Assembly: GCF_001971705.1 (NCBI RefSeq)
Contig: NZ_CP019327.1
Span: 2,914,001-2,978,000, forward strand
DNA: 64,000 nt
Source of the DNA: Natronorubrum daqingense
Lineage (GTDB): Archaea > Halobacteriota > Halobacteria > Halobacteriales > Natrialbaceae
Direction of reading: 5' to 3'
Within the stretch, counting starts at the first letter, position 1. Each line of letters starts with the position of its first letter. Below, piece by piece: positions 8,767-17,230 of this stretch. Under the pieces are notes generated by a model. It was not told the origin of the DNA, made no database searches, and saw nothing but the letters and a program-made list of their open reading frames with translations. Both the position numbers and the translations under genes were made by a program.

Positions 8767-8873
8767 CCGTGTTCGGAGGTCGCTTTTCGTCCGATGATCG
8801 AGAAGAGTTCGTCGTCTGGCGGCGCCCGACGGTCTTTCCAAATCACTGGGCAAAGTACCTAACCTACGTCCTC
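8763..8873 (+). pseudogene. phnE: phnE permease, 5' fragment cut by the IS element
   Basis: The first 37 codons of an ABC permease gene, starting at GTG 8763 inside the phnC stop. The frame reaches WAKYLTYVL, the beginning of the first membrane helix, and is then interrupted by the IS element at 8874. Past the junction the frame runs 24 codons into the element and stops at 8943-8945. Joining codon 37 (ending 8873) to base 10288 restores an uninterrupted 277-codon permease gene. The last 11 bases are the left target duplication. Confidence 0.88.
8863..8873 (+). repeat. Left 11-bp target-site duplication
   Basis: CCTACGTCCTC directly precedes the element and is repeated exactly at 10277-10287. 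Length and perfection fit a recent IS4-family (ISH8-type) insertion. Confidence 0.88.
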
Positions 8874-8892
8874 CATCCGTCTTTAGCTAAGC
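8874..8892 (+). repeat. Left terminal inverted repeat of the ISH8-like element
   Basis: CATCCGTCTTTAGCTAAGC matches the reverse complement of the right end at 17 of 19 positions; the two differences are at positions 4-5. The inner 14 bases match perfectly. The CAT terminus suits ISH8-type elements. Confidence 0.85.
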
Positions 8893-8988
8893 GAGAAACC
8901 ACGCGACAGCGGCGGCTTATCGAGACTTCTATTCGAGAGGAATGAGGAAGCCGAGTCTGTGCACAACAACGGCTCCTCATCGAAGATC

Positions 8989-10263
8989 ATGCGTCGACTC
9001 ACTACTCTCTTTCCCTCCGAGTTCCTCGAAGAGCACGCCGAGGAACTCGGCGTGGTCGAGCGAGAGGGCAAGCTCCAGATTCCCGTCCTCGTGTGGGCGC
9101 TCGTGTTCGGCTTCGCCGCAGGCGAGAGCCGAACACTCGCTGGGTTCAGACGCAGCTACAACTCGACGGCTGATGAGACGATCTCTCCCGGTGGCTTCTA
9201 TCACCGGCTCACACCGTCACTCGCAGAGTACCTCCGCGACCTCGTCGAGCGTGGTCTCGACGAGGTCGCTGTTCCAGAGGCTGTTGACGCTGATACCGAC
9301 CGATTCAGAGACGTGATGATCGCTGATGGAACGGTGCTGCGGTTGCACGAGTTCCTTTCCGACGAGTTCCAAGCTCGCCACGAGGAGCAGGCTGGAGCGA
9401 AGCTCCACCTGCTCCACAATGCCACCGACAAGACGATTGAACGGACAGACGTGACCGACGAGAAAACGCACGACAGCACGTTGTTCAAGACAGGCGCGTG
9501 GCTCCAAGGGCGGCTCGTTCTGTTCGATCTCGCGTACTTCAAGTACCGCCGCTTCGCGTTGATCGACGAGAACGACGGCTACTTCGTGAGTCGGCTGAAG
9601 AAGAGCGCGAATCCGGTGATAACGGCGGAACTACGGGAATGGCGCGGCCGCGCCATTCCCTTGGAAGGCGAGCAGATCCACGATGTGGTCGATGACCTCT
9701 CGCGGAAGTACATCGACGTGGAGGTCGAAGCAGAGTTCAAGCGAGGTCAGTACGAGGGGACTCGTTCAGTAGACACGAAACGGTTCCGCGTCGTCGGCGT
9801 CCGCAACGAGGACGCCGACGACTACCATCTATACATCACGAACTTACCGAGAGAGGAGTTCCTGCCGGCAGATCTAGCAACGCTGTATCGGTGCCGATGG
9901 GAGGTAGAGACGTTGTTTCGTGAGCTGAAAACGCAGTACGAACTGGACGAATTCGACACAAGCAACCCTGTTGTCGTGGAAATTTTGCTGTACGCAGCGT
10001 TGCTTTCGCTGCTGGTGAGTCGTGATCTGTTGGATCTGGTCACCGAGCAGGCTGACGATGAGCTCGTGTTTCCGCCGGAACGCTGGGCGGCGACCTTCCG
10101 GTCGCACGCCCAGCTCATCCTCCACGAACTCGGTGACTACCTTGGCTACTCGCCACCGCCACTGTTGGAACGGCTGATCGAAGAGGCACAGAAGATCCAC
10201 AAGCAACGGCCGATCTTACAAGAGACGCTCGCTACTGCTACGCAGCCGAGGTGTGAGGCTTAG
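8989..10263 (+). CDS. ISH8-type IS4-family DDE transposase
   Basis: Cuts and pastes the element. Catalytic acids fall in MIADGTVLR (first Asp), LVLFDLAYFKYRRF (second Asp) and YRCRWEVETLFRELK (Glu within the Y-R-E-K signature of IS4). The reading frame is intact, about 424 residues from ATG 8989 (MRRLTTLFPSEF, as in ISH8 relatives). An in-frame GTG at 8959 would add ten residues and is the alternative start. The protein is less acidic than its neighbours. Four overlapping frames within it are shadows. Confidence 0.92.
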   Translation: MRRLTTLFPSEFLEEHAEELGVVEREGKLQIPVLVWALVFGFAAGESRTLAGFRRSYNSTADETISPGGFYHRLTPSLAEYLRDLVERGLDEVAVPEAVDADTDRFRDVMIADGTVLRLHEFLSDEFQARHEEQAGAKLHLLHNATDKTIERTDVTDEKTHDSTLFKTGAWLQGRLVLFDLAYFKYRRFALIDENDGYFVSRLKKSANPVITAELREWRGRAIPLEGEQIHDVVDDLSRKYIDVEVEAEFKRGQYEGTRSVDTKRFRVVGVRNEDADDYHLYITNLPREEFLPADLATLYRCRWEVETLFRELKTQYELDEFDTSNPVVVEILLYAALLSLLVSRDLLDLVTEQADDELVFPPERWAATFRSHAQLILHELGDYLGYSPPPLLERLIEEAQKIHKQRPILQETLATATQPRCEA

Positions 10264-10276
10264 CTAAAGACAAATG
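10258..10276 (-). repeat. Right terminal inverted repeat of the ISH8-like element
   Basis: GCTTAGCTAAAGACAAATG, the inverted partner of 8874-8892. The transposase stop codon TAG (10261-10263) is embedded in it. Confidence 0.85.
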
Positions 10277-10287
10277 CCTACGTCCTC
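10277..10287 (+). repeat. Right 11-bp target-site duplication
   Basis: CCTACGTCCTC, identical to 8863-8873. The permease reading frame resumes through this copy. Confidence 0.88.
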
Positions 10288-11010
10288 TTGCTCGTCGCCG
10301 TATTCTGGAGCGCGTGGTCGATTCGCCTCTCGCCAGCGCGGTTCGTTGAGGGACTCAGTTCGACCGGTCAGTTTCTGGCGTCAATGTGGCCCCCCGATTT
10401 CGGTGCGCGCGAACGCGAACTGATCCGAGAAGGGGTTACGGAAACGCTAGCGATGGCTGTCGTCGCGACGATCATCGGCGTCTCCGTGAGCGTGCCCGTC
10501 GCGTTCATGGCGGCGAAGAATCTGGCGCCGTGGCCGGTTTATTACCTCGCCCGCGGGCTGATTACGGTTTCGCGTGCGTTTCACAGTCTCATTATCGGGA
10601 TCATCTTCGTGGTCGCCGTCGGGTTCGGCCCGTTTGCCGGCGCGCTCACGCTCTCGTTCGCGACGGTCGGGTTCTACGGGAAGATCCTCGCCGAAGACCT
10701 CGAGAACATTGACATGAATCAACTCCGACCGATCGAAGCCGCCGGTGGAAACAGACTGCAAGTAATCCTCTACGGTGTCGTCCCACAGGCTTTGCCCCGA
10801 ATGATCGGCCTCGCGATCTACCGCTGGGATATCAACGTCCGCTCGAGCACCATCATCGGTATCGTCGGTGCCGGAGGGATCGGTTTCACCCTCCTCAACG
10901 CGTTCGACCGGTATCAGTACGATTTCGCCGCTGCAATCCTCATCGTCATCGTCGCAATCGTCCTCGCCGGTGAGGTTGCGAGTGCGATGATACGGAGGCG
11001 GGTTCGATAA
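10277..11010 (+). pseudogene. phnE: phnE permease, 3' fragment
   Basis: The remaining 240 codons of the interrupted permease, entering in frame from the right target duplication. It keeps most of helix 1 (LLVAVFWSAW), several further helices and the ABC EAA loop (EAAGGNRLQVILYGVVP) followed by RWDINVRSST. A TTG at 10288 could act as a weak start, but the native N-terminus and ribosome entry are lost, so function is doubtful. The stop TAA overlaps the ATG of the next permease by one base (TAATG). Confidence 0.87.
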
Positions 11011-11816
11011 TGTTCGAACCGACCGCCGATGACTACGAACGGTGGCAACGCCACGATGTGCGAACCAGGCTCCTCCGGTTTGCAACCGTACTCATCACCG
11101 TCCCCATCGTCGTCTACTCCTGGCGCATACTGGGTATCAACTACGACTATCTGTCGACTGCGGGGTGGGCGGTCGGCGATCTCCTCGGGCGAATGTATCC
11201 GCCCAACCACGGCTACACCGGGGAGATCGTCGGCCCCATGATCGAAACGATCAACATCGCAATCCTCGGAACGGGCTTATCTGCCCTCCTATCGATACCG
11301 ATCGCCTATCTCGCAGCAAGCAACACCACCCCGAACCGGATAACGTACGTGATTGGCCGACTCGTTATTACCGTCACCCGAACGGTGAGTACGATCATCT
11401 GGGCGATTATGTTCGTAATCCTGTTCGGCCCCGGAGCCTTTGCCGGGGTGATCGCCGTCGCGATCCGATCGATCGGCTTCATCGGGAAGTTGCTCTCGGA
11501 AGCAATCGAGGAGATCGACCCCGGGCAGGTCCGTGCCCTCGAGGCTGCCGGAGCGAACGATCGACAGCAGCTCATCTACGGGGTTGCCCCTCAGGTGAAA
11601 CCGCTGTTCGTCGGGATCACGACGCATCGCTGGGACATCAATATTCGCTCGTCGACCGTCCTCGGTCTGGTCGGGGCCGGAGGAATCGGACTCGAACTCA
11701 CGGCACGCATGGATGTCTACCAGTGGCAATCCGTGTCGGTGATTCTGCTTGCAATTCTGGTTACCGTTTTGCTGAGCGAGTTGATCTCCGCAAAAGCTAG
11801 AAGCGCCGTTAGCTGA
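11010..11816 (+). CDS. phnE: Phosphonate ABC transporter permease, second copy
   Basis: An intact 268-residue PhnE-type permease, about six membrane helices. The EAA loop is EAAGANDRQQLIYGVAP, followed by HRWDINIRSSTVLGLVGAGGIG, closely paralleling the interrupted neighbour, so the two are tandem paralogues. The operon would normally make a transporter with two different PhnE subunits. The start overlaps the stop of the broken gene by one base, so its translation may be reduced now that ribosomes rarely reach it. It is the last gene of the operon. Confidence 0.92.
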   Translation: MFEPTADDYERWQRHDVRTRLLRFATVLITVPIVVYSWRILGINYDYLSTAGWAVGDLLGRMYPPNHGYTGEIVGPMIETINIAILGTGLSALLSIPIAYLAASNTTPNRITYVIGRLVITVTRTVSTIIWAIMFVILFGPGAFAGVIAVAIRSIGFIGKLLSEAIEEIDPGQVRALEAAGANDRQQLIYGVAPQVKPLFVGITTHRWDINIRSSTVLGLVGAGGIGLELTARMDVYQWQSVSVILLAILVTVLLSELISAKARSAVS

Positions 11817-11929
11817 TCGTCCCCGATCTTCTCGTTTCGACGGCGGGTTCGCTCGACACGCTTGCTAACTACCAGGCAAACCATCTCGCCGTTCCAAAAT
11901 AATCGTCGGACCGCAGTGAGGGACGGACG

Positions 11930-13042
11930 TCAAAGGCCGGCGATGTCCTCGATAGCGTCGGTCAACTCCTGAACGCTCTCGAGATCGTGTTCGCCCATGT
12001 GGCCGATGCGGAACGTTTCCTCGCCGAGTTGGGAACCGTAGCCGTTCGAGAAGACCATGCCGTACTCCTCGTCGACGGCGTCGATGGTCGCTGCGACGTC
12101 GATCCCTTGCGTGTTCTCGATGCAGGCAACCGTCTGCGATTCGTAGCCGTCCTCTGGGAACATCGCGAAGTGTTCGTTGGCCCACTCGCGGGTGTACTCG
12201 GCCATCTCGCGGTGGCGCTCGTCGCGGGAATCGTGGCCCTCCTCGAGCATGTGCTTCATCTGCTTGCGGTAGGCGAGCATGATCGGAATCGCGGGCGTGG
12301 AGTGGGTCTGACCCTTTCGGTCGTAGTAGTCGAGGGTGCGCTGGAAGCCGCCGTACCACGAGGCCGAGTCGGACTCGAGTTCGCGCTCGTAGGCGTCGTC
12401 GCTGACGACGCAGACGGCCAATCCGGGGGGCATCGCGAAGGCCTTCTGGACCGACGTGAAGATGACGTCGATGTTGTGCTCGTCGATATCGACGAAGTCG
12501 CCGCCGAGCGAGGAAACGGCGTCGACGACGAAGTAGGTGTCCGGATAATCGGCGAGAACGTCACCGATCTCCTCGATCGGATTTCGGACACCTGTCGAGG
12601 ACTCGTTCATTACGCAGGTGACGACGTCGTAGTCGGTGTCGCTTTCCTCGAGCGTCTCGCGGACGTCTTCGGGTTTGACTGCCTGCCCCCACTCGTACTC
12701 GAGGGTGTCGACCGATTTCCCGAGTCGTTCGGCGACGTTGGCCTGGCGTTCGCTGAAACTGCCACAGGTCGTGACGAGGACGTTTTCGTCGACGAGGTTG
12801 AGAATCGAACTCTCCATGAACTCGGTGCCCGAACCGGTGAGGATGATGACCTCGTTGTCGGTCCCGAGGAACTCCTTCGTGTCCTCGACGATGGTCGTGT
12901 AAAGGTCGGTCATCTGGTCCATGCGGTGGCCGAACATCGGTTCGCACATGGCGTCGATAACGTCCTCGCGTACCTCCGTTGGGCCCGGGATATACAGCGT
13001 CTTGTCGGGATAGTCGCCCGTGTACTCGGATTTCTTGGTCAC
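11930..13042 (-). CDS. Class V aminotransferase (alanine-glyoxylate/serine-pyruvate type)
   Basis: A PLP enzyme of 370 residues. The N-terminus YIPGPTEV, glycine-rich LTGSGTEFMESS, Asp in VVDAVSSLGG and the Schiff-base lysine near residue 200 (TSVQKAFAMPPG) place it with alanine-glyoxylate or serine-pyruvate aminotransferases. Related family members include 2-aminoethylphosphonate transaminase (PhnW), which is worth noting because the gene converges on the phn operon. The N-terminal IPGPTE form favours the AGT group. GTG 13042 is chosen (GGTGG lies just upstream as a ribosome binding site); GTG 13051 is the alternative. Confidence 0.88.
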   Translation of the reverse strand: MTKKSEYTGDYPDKTLYIPGPTEVREDVIDAMCEPMFGHRMDQMTDLYTTIVEDTKEFLGTDNEVIILTGSGTEFMESSILNLVDENVLVTTCGSFSERQANVAERLGKSVDTLEYEWGQAVKPEDVRETLEESDTDYDVVTCVMNESSTGVRNPIEEIGDVLADYPDTYFVVDAVSSLGGDFVDIDEHNIDVIFTSVQKAFAMPPGLAVCVVSDDAYERELESDSASWYGGFQRTLDYYDRKGQTHSTPAIPIMLAYRKQMKHMLEEGHDSRDERHREMAEYTREWANEHFAMFPEDGYESQTVACIENTQGIDVAATIDAVDEEYGMVFSNGYGSQLGEETFRIGHMGEHDLESVQELTDAIEDIAGL

Positions 13043-13051
13043 GCAAACCAC

Positions 13052-13445
13052 CTGATAATATCTACTGTGGAGCGAGACGGTATGGTACTTTTGATGCCGA
13101 ACCGAGACGGTAATGCTTCGTCCGCCTCGCGAGGTCGCCGTTTGTGGCCTCCGTTCGGGAATCCGGTAAGTACGACACGGGACTGTGTGTTACCCGTCCA
13201 ATCCCGCATTCACGCCACTCCCCTTCGTGAAAACGGGCCGATATCGGCTGTCTCGCCACGTCGTTGAAAACTTGACACGGAGCAGTCGCTCGCTCTCGAG
13301 TCCCTCCGTTGAAAACGAAAATTCGGCAGATCTCGACGGAGTCGAGATGGCCGACAGCACATCTTCACTAGCCGAAGTTGTGAACACTCGGCGAAGAGTC
13401 GTCGGCGCGACGACAGTGGCCGCCTGCGATTGGTGAACTGTCGCG
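13052..13445 (-). other. Intergenic region without a recognisable gene
   Basis: About 390 bases between the aminotransferase start and the blue copper gene end. Short frames on both strands are Arg/Ser-rich and look non-coding. A 10-bp direct repeat CGTTGAAAAC occurs at 13262-13271 and 13307-13316. A small palindromic GATAATATC (13054-13062) lies next to the aminotransferase start. Confidence 0.5.
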
Positions 13446-13919
13446 TTATTCGACTTCGATGGTACCGATCATGGCGTTGTCGTGGGGCGCACAGACGTAC
13501 TCGACCATGTCTTCGGTTGCTTCGAACTCGAGCATCTGGTCGTCGCCGTCTGGCTCGTCGACCTCGTCGGTCTGGTGACCGTTGACGACGGAGCCGTCGT
13601 CTCCTCGGATCTCGATGTTGTGGCTGGAGCCGTCGCCTTCTTCCCAGCCGATGGTGTACGATTCGCCTTCTTCGAGGATGAGCGTCGGGTTGACTTCGCC
13701 GTCGATCTCGTCTGGGGATTCGCCTTCCCAGCCGTCGCTCTCGCCGAAGAAGATGATCTCGTCGTCAGGCTCTGCTTCGTACTCTGCGTCGCCATCGTCG
13801 CCGTTGTCGTCGTCGCCGTTGTCGTCATCGTCGGAACAACCGGCGACGAGTGCGGTCGCCGCTGCCGCACCCGTGACCTTCAGTGCTGTCCGCCGTGAAA
13901 TTGCGTTATTTCGTGCCAT
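13446..13919 (-). CDS. Halocyanin-like blue copper lipoprotein
   Basis: A 157-residue type I copper protein tethered outside the membrane, likely an electron carrier. The N-terminus has a Tat motif (SRRTALK), a hydrophobic stretch and a lipobox ending at Cys28 (LVAGC). A Gly/Asp-rich linker (about 29-50) precedes the cupredoxin domain. Copper ligands are His100 (SSHNIEI), Cys143, His146 and Met150 (CAPHDNAM). The Cys-His-Met loop is C-x2-H-x3-M, one residue shorter between His and Met than the usual halocyanin loop. ATG 13919 is supported by a TATA element (TTTTTATG) about 28 bp upstream. Confidence 0.88.
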   Translation of the reverse strand: MARNNAISRRTALKVTGAAAATALVAGCSDDDDNGDDDNGDDGDAEYEAEPDDEIIFFGESDGWEGESPDEIDGEVNPTLILEEGESYTIGWEEGDGSSHNIEIRGDDGSVVNGHQTDEVDEPDGDDQMLEFEATEDMVEYVCAPHDNAMIGTIEVE

Positions 13920-14047
13920 CACCTTCTCGTTAGAGTTGAGCACATAAAAATTCATACGCTCTACCGCGACGCTGTCATGCGGTTACATACCAGTGCAAAT
14001 CCTGGTAGTTCTCGGGTCTATACTCGTTGGAAATTACGTGATGACGG

Positions 14048-15268
14048 TCAGATACGATCGTGATCGAGACGGTCACTTCGGCCGAGAGACCAGCGCAAAA
14101 ATGCCGGCACGGCGACCACGGCGATCGCGATCTCGAGACCACCGACGGTGAGGAACGCGAGGTCGTAGCCGTAGGTGCTCGCGACCGTGCCGCCGACGAG
14201 AAACCCGCCGAGGAAGCCGAGGCTGCCGGCGACGTTGAAGCCGGCCATCGCGAGGCCGCGCTCGTCTTCGGCGGCGATGTCGGTGACCAGCGCCATCGTC
14301 GCGGGCGAGACCAGCGCACCGAGGACGCCAACGGTGATCATCGCGAGCGCGACGGTCGCGACCGAGGGCGCGGCACCGACGGCGAGGATACCGAGTCCGT
14401 AACACAGGGAACCCACGACGATCGGAATCGTGCGCCCGATACGATCCGAAAGTGCGCCCATGGGGTACTGCAACAGCGCGAACGGGGCAAAAAAGCACGC
14501 GAGTAACAGTCCCGTCATCGCGGGACCGACGCCGAACGTCTCCTGAAAGTACAGCGTGCCGACGAGGGCGAAAAAGCCGGCCGTCAATCGGTCGACGAAT
14601 CCGAACGCGTACGGAATCGAGAGCGACGGTCGTCGTCGAATGCCCTCGAGCAAATCGCGCGCACTCCGACTGTGTTCCTGGCTTCGATCCGGAACGCGCG
14701 TAACGAGCGCGCCGACGCAGACGAGGAGGACGGCTGCTCCGGCGAGTGGCGCGACCGGATCGAGTTCGGTGAGTTGCCCGCCGATCGGTGCGCCGAGTGC
14801 GGCACCGAGACCGATGGCGATCCCTGCGGCACCCATGTTTCGGCCGTGTCCCCCCTCTAAGTCCATCAGCATCGTCATCGTGAGCGAGAACGCGCCGATG
14901 GTCATCGCGCCCTGAACGACCCGAATGAGGAGAACGCCTTCGAACGGAATCGAGCCGATCGCGGGAACGGCGGCGAGCGCGGCGTAACTGACGGCACCCG
15001 CGAGCGCTCCGGCGACGATGAACGGCGTCCGTCGACCGGTTACGTCGCTCGCTGCACCCCAGACCCCGACGAAGGCGACGTACGCGGCGAACTCGGCGAC
15101 GAGAAACCACATGCTCGCGTCGAGTTCGCTCGTCGCGAAGGACGTCGTCTCGTCGGCTCCCAGTGCCTCGACGAGCGTTCCGACCCCCGGATAGAGCAAC
15201 AGCTGGGAGAACAACACGGCGAAGACGACGGCTGCGAGGACGATCCGGTCGCGGTCACTCGAGTGCAC
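14048..15268 (-). CDS. Major facilitator superfamily transporter
   Basis: A 406-residue protein with about 12 membrane helices. MFS motif A occurs twice, as WGAASDVTGRRTPFIV in the first half and GALSDRIGRTIPIVV at the matching place in the second. A conserved MTIGAFSLTMTMLMDLE follows helix 4. Drug-efflux or metabolite export is the usual role of this type; the substrate cannot be read from sequence. The start is GTG 15268. It stands alone between the blue copper gene and the DsrE-like gene, all on the minus strand but with large gaps. Confidence 0.87.
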   Translation of the reverse strand: MHSSDRDRIVLAAVVFAVLFSQLLLYPGVGTLVEALGADETTSFATSELDASMWFLVAEFAAYVAFVGVWGAASDVTGRRTPFIVAGALAGAVSYAALAAVPAIGSIPFEGVLLIRVVQGAMTIGAFSLTMTMLMDLEGGHGRNMGAAGIAIGLGAALGAPIGGQLTELDPVAPLAGAAVLLVCVGALVTRVPDRSQEHSRSARDLLEGIRRRPSLSIPYAFGFVDRLTAGFFALVGTLYFQETFGVGPAMTGLLLACFFAPFALLQYPMGALSDRIGRTIPIVVGSLCYGLGILAVGAAPSVATVALAMITVGVLGALVSPATMALVTDIAAEDERGLAMAGFNVAGSLGFLGGFLVGGTVASTYGYDLAFLTVGGLEIAIAVVAVPAFLRWSLGRSDRLDHDRI

Positions 15269-15377
15269 GCCCGTCGCTTGACACTATGGAACCATCAAGT
15301 CGTTCGTTTTCACTCGCTCGTGGGAGACGCCAACAGGTATTACGGCCCGAAAACGGGGACTCGAGGATCGGGGCCGT

Positions 15378-15716
15378 TTAGGGGCGGATGTAGGCGTATC
15401 CCTCGTGTTGCAAGCGCGTGAGCTCGCCGCCGCCGGAGGGAACCGTCTCGACGCCCTCGAGCAGGTCCTCCTCCGTCAGCTCCTTCAACTCGAGCGTGTT
15501 GGCGCAGGCTTTGAACGAGATGCCGGACTCGAGCATCGATTCGACGGTTTCGTTGCCCTCGCCGTCGGCGGTCAGCGGCTCGATGCCGTGTGATTGGGCG
15601 ACGACTGCGACATCGTCCATCTCAACGGAGTCGTCTTTCGTGAGGTTCTCCGCGATAGTCAGCGTCGTTCGTTGCTCGTCGTGATTGTCGGTCGTGAGGT
15701 GGAACACCGTCTGCAT
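15378..15716 (-). CDS. DsrE-like small protein
   Basis: A 112-residue protein (MQTVFHLTTDN) with the DsrE/DsrF-like fold pattern: an N-terminal strand, a central helix and a conserved Cys in SFKACANTL near residue 71. Family members act in sulfur relay or as peroxiredoxin-like proteins, but the role here is unknown. It is divergent from metY, whose product uses sulfide, so a sulfur-related function is attractive. That is inference. ATG 15716 has a TATA-like GTATCAC about 29 bp upstream; the longer frame through this start is an antisense shadow of metY. Confidence 0.8.
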   Translation of the reverse strand: MQTVFHLTTDNHDEQRTTLTIAENLTKDDSVEMDDVAVVAQSHGIEPLTADGEGNETVESMLESGISFKACANTLELKELTEEDLLEGVETVPSGGGELTRLQHEGYAYIRP

Positions 15717-15837
15717 GGATGTCGCTGCGCTATCTGGGACAGTAGTGATACGGCCTGCGAGAGACGTGATCGGTCTCCCTTCCTTGTGTGTGTGAATCAC
15801 ATCGAGTCGGCTGCGGTTTTTGCCGTTACTGACGCGC

Positions 15838-15865
15838 ATATGTGGCTCCAGTAGTATGCATACTA
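15838..15865 (+). promoter_or_regulatory. metY-metX promoter with a 14-bp palindrome
   Basis: A TATA-like CATATG (15838-15843) lies about 29 bp before ATG 15869. TAGTATGCATACTA (15852-15865) is a perfect 14-bp palindrome between TATA and start, ending 3 bases before the ATG. It would cover the transcription start of a leaderless mRNA, so a repressor site for methionine synthesis is plausible. Confidence 0.6.
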
Positions 15866-15868
15866 AAC

Positions 15869-17224
15869 ATGAGTGACGACGCGAGCGACGGGACCGTCGA
15901 CGAATCGGACTGTCCCGAGCGCGGTCTCGGGACGCGGAGCGTACACGCCGGCCAGACCCCCGACTCCGAGACGGGTGCGATGGCACCACCGATCTACCAG
16001 ACGACCTCCTACGTCTTCGACGACGCCGATACCGCGGCCGATCTCTACGCCCTCGAGGCCGAGGGCTACATCTACTCGCGGATCGCCAACCCGACCGTGA
16101 CGGCCCTCGAGGATCGACTCGCTTCTCTCGAGGGTGGCGCGGGCGCGGTCGCGACGGCGAGTGGAATGGCCGCGCTCGATTCGGCGACGCTCGTCCTCGC
16201 CGAGGCGGGTGACAACGTAGTCTGTTCGACCGACACCTACGGCGGGACGACGGCGTACTTCTCGAAGACGGCCTCTCGCCGAGACATCGAGACGAAATTC
16301 GTGCCGACGCTCGAGTACGACGCTTACGCGGAGGCGATCGACGAGGACACCGCGTTCGTTCACGTCGAGACCATCGGCAACCCCTCGCTGGTGACGCCCG
16401 ACTTCGAGCGCGTCGCCGACATCGCCCACGACCACGGCGTGCCACTCGTCGTGGACAACACGTTCGCGACGCCGGCGCTCTGTCGCCCCCTCGAGCACGG
16501 CGCAGACGTCGTCTGGGAGTCGACCACGAAGTGGCTTCACGGCTCGGGGACGACCGTCGGCGGCGTGCTCGTCGACGGCGGCACGTTCCCGTGGGGCGAA
16601 CACGGCTACGACGAAATCGCGGGCGAGAACCACGCCTACCACGGCGTCGACTTCTCTCGAGACTTTCCCGACGCGCCCTTCGCCGAAACGGTTCGCTTCC
16701 GTTCGCTGCGAAGTCTGGGCAACCAGCAATCGCCATTCGACGCCTGGCAGACCCTGCAGGGACTCGAGTCGATGCCCCTCCGCGTCGAGAAACACTGCGA
16801 GAACGCCGCCATCGTCGCGGAGTACCTCGCCGACCACGAGGACGTCGCCTGGGTCACCCACCCCGGACTCGAGAATCACCCGACGCACGACAACGCCCGG
16901 CGGTATCTGAACGACTTCGGCGGGATGATCGCGTTCGGGCTCGAGGATGGATTCGAGGCGGGCAAAACCTTCTGCGAGGAGGTCGAGGTCGCGCAGTTCC
17001 TCGCGAACATCGGCGACGCGAAGACGCTCGTGATCCACCCCGCGAGCACGACGCACGGCCAACTGACGCCCGAAGAACGCGCGGAAGCGGGCGTGACGGA
17101 GGACCTCGTCCGGATGTCCGTCGGGATCGAGAATCCCGAGGACATCCTCGCCGACCTCGAGCAGGCAATCGACGCGGCGACGGACACCCAATCCGTCGAG
17201 ACAGGCGCGACGGGTGGTGACTGA
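15869..17224 (+). CDS. metY: O-acetylhomoserine aminocarboxypropyltransferase (sulfhydrylase)
   Basis: A PLP enzyme of the Cys/Met metabolism family, 451 residues, making homocysteine from O-acetylhomoserine and sulfide. TRSVHAGQTPD, APPIYQTTSYVF, YSRIANPTV and ASGMAALDSA are typical. The PLP lysine is Lys221 (ESTTKWLHG). The C-terminal QFLANIGDAKTLVIHPASTTH matches the MetY group better than cystathionine synthases. ATG 15869 is chosen; the longer frame from 15842 would include the operator. metX follows after 6 bases, so the two enzymes run consecutive steps from one transcript. Confidence 0.93.
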   Translation: MSDDASDGTVDESDCPERGLGTRSVHAGQTPDSETGAMAPPIYQTTSYVFDDADTAADLYALEAEGYIYSRIANPTVTALEDRLASLEGGAGAVATASGMAALDSATLVLAEAGDNVVCSTDTYGGTTAYFSKTASRRDIETKFVPTLEYDAYAEAIDEDTAFVHVETIGNPSLVTPDFERVADIAHDHGVPLVVDNTFATPALCRPLEHGADVVWESTTKWLHGSGTTVGGVLVDGGTFPWGEHGYDEIAGENHAYHGVDFSRDFPDAPFAETVRFRSLRSLGNQQSPFDAWQTLQGLESMPLRVEKHCENAAIVAEYLADHEDVAWVTHPGLENHPTHDNARRYLNDFGGMIAFGLEDGFEAGKTFCEEVEVAQFLANIGDAKTLVIHPASTTHGQLTPEERAEAGVTEDLVRMSVGIENPEDILADLEQAIDAATDTQSVETGATGGD

Positions 17225-17230
17225 ACGCTT

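Larger units (their letters stand above)
8874..10276 (+). mobile_element. ISH8-like insertion sequence (IS4 family), 1403 bp, complete
   Basis: A complete insertion sequence bounded by 19-bp terminal inverted repeats and an 11-bp direct duplication of the target (8863-8873 and 10277-10287). It carries one full-length DDE transposase gene filling almost the whole element; the transposase stop codon lies inside the right repeat. It is inserted in the first permease gene of the phn operon in the same orientation. The intact transposase, near-perfect ends and perfect duplication suggest a recent insertion. Assignment to the ISH8 group rests on transposase sequence, end sequence and duplication length recalled from that group, not on a database search. 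Confidence 0.9.
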
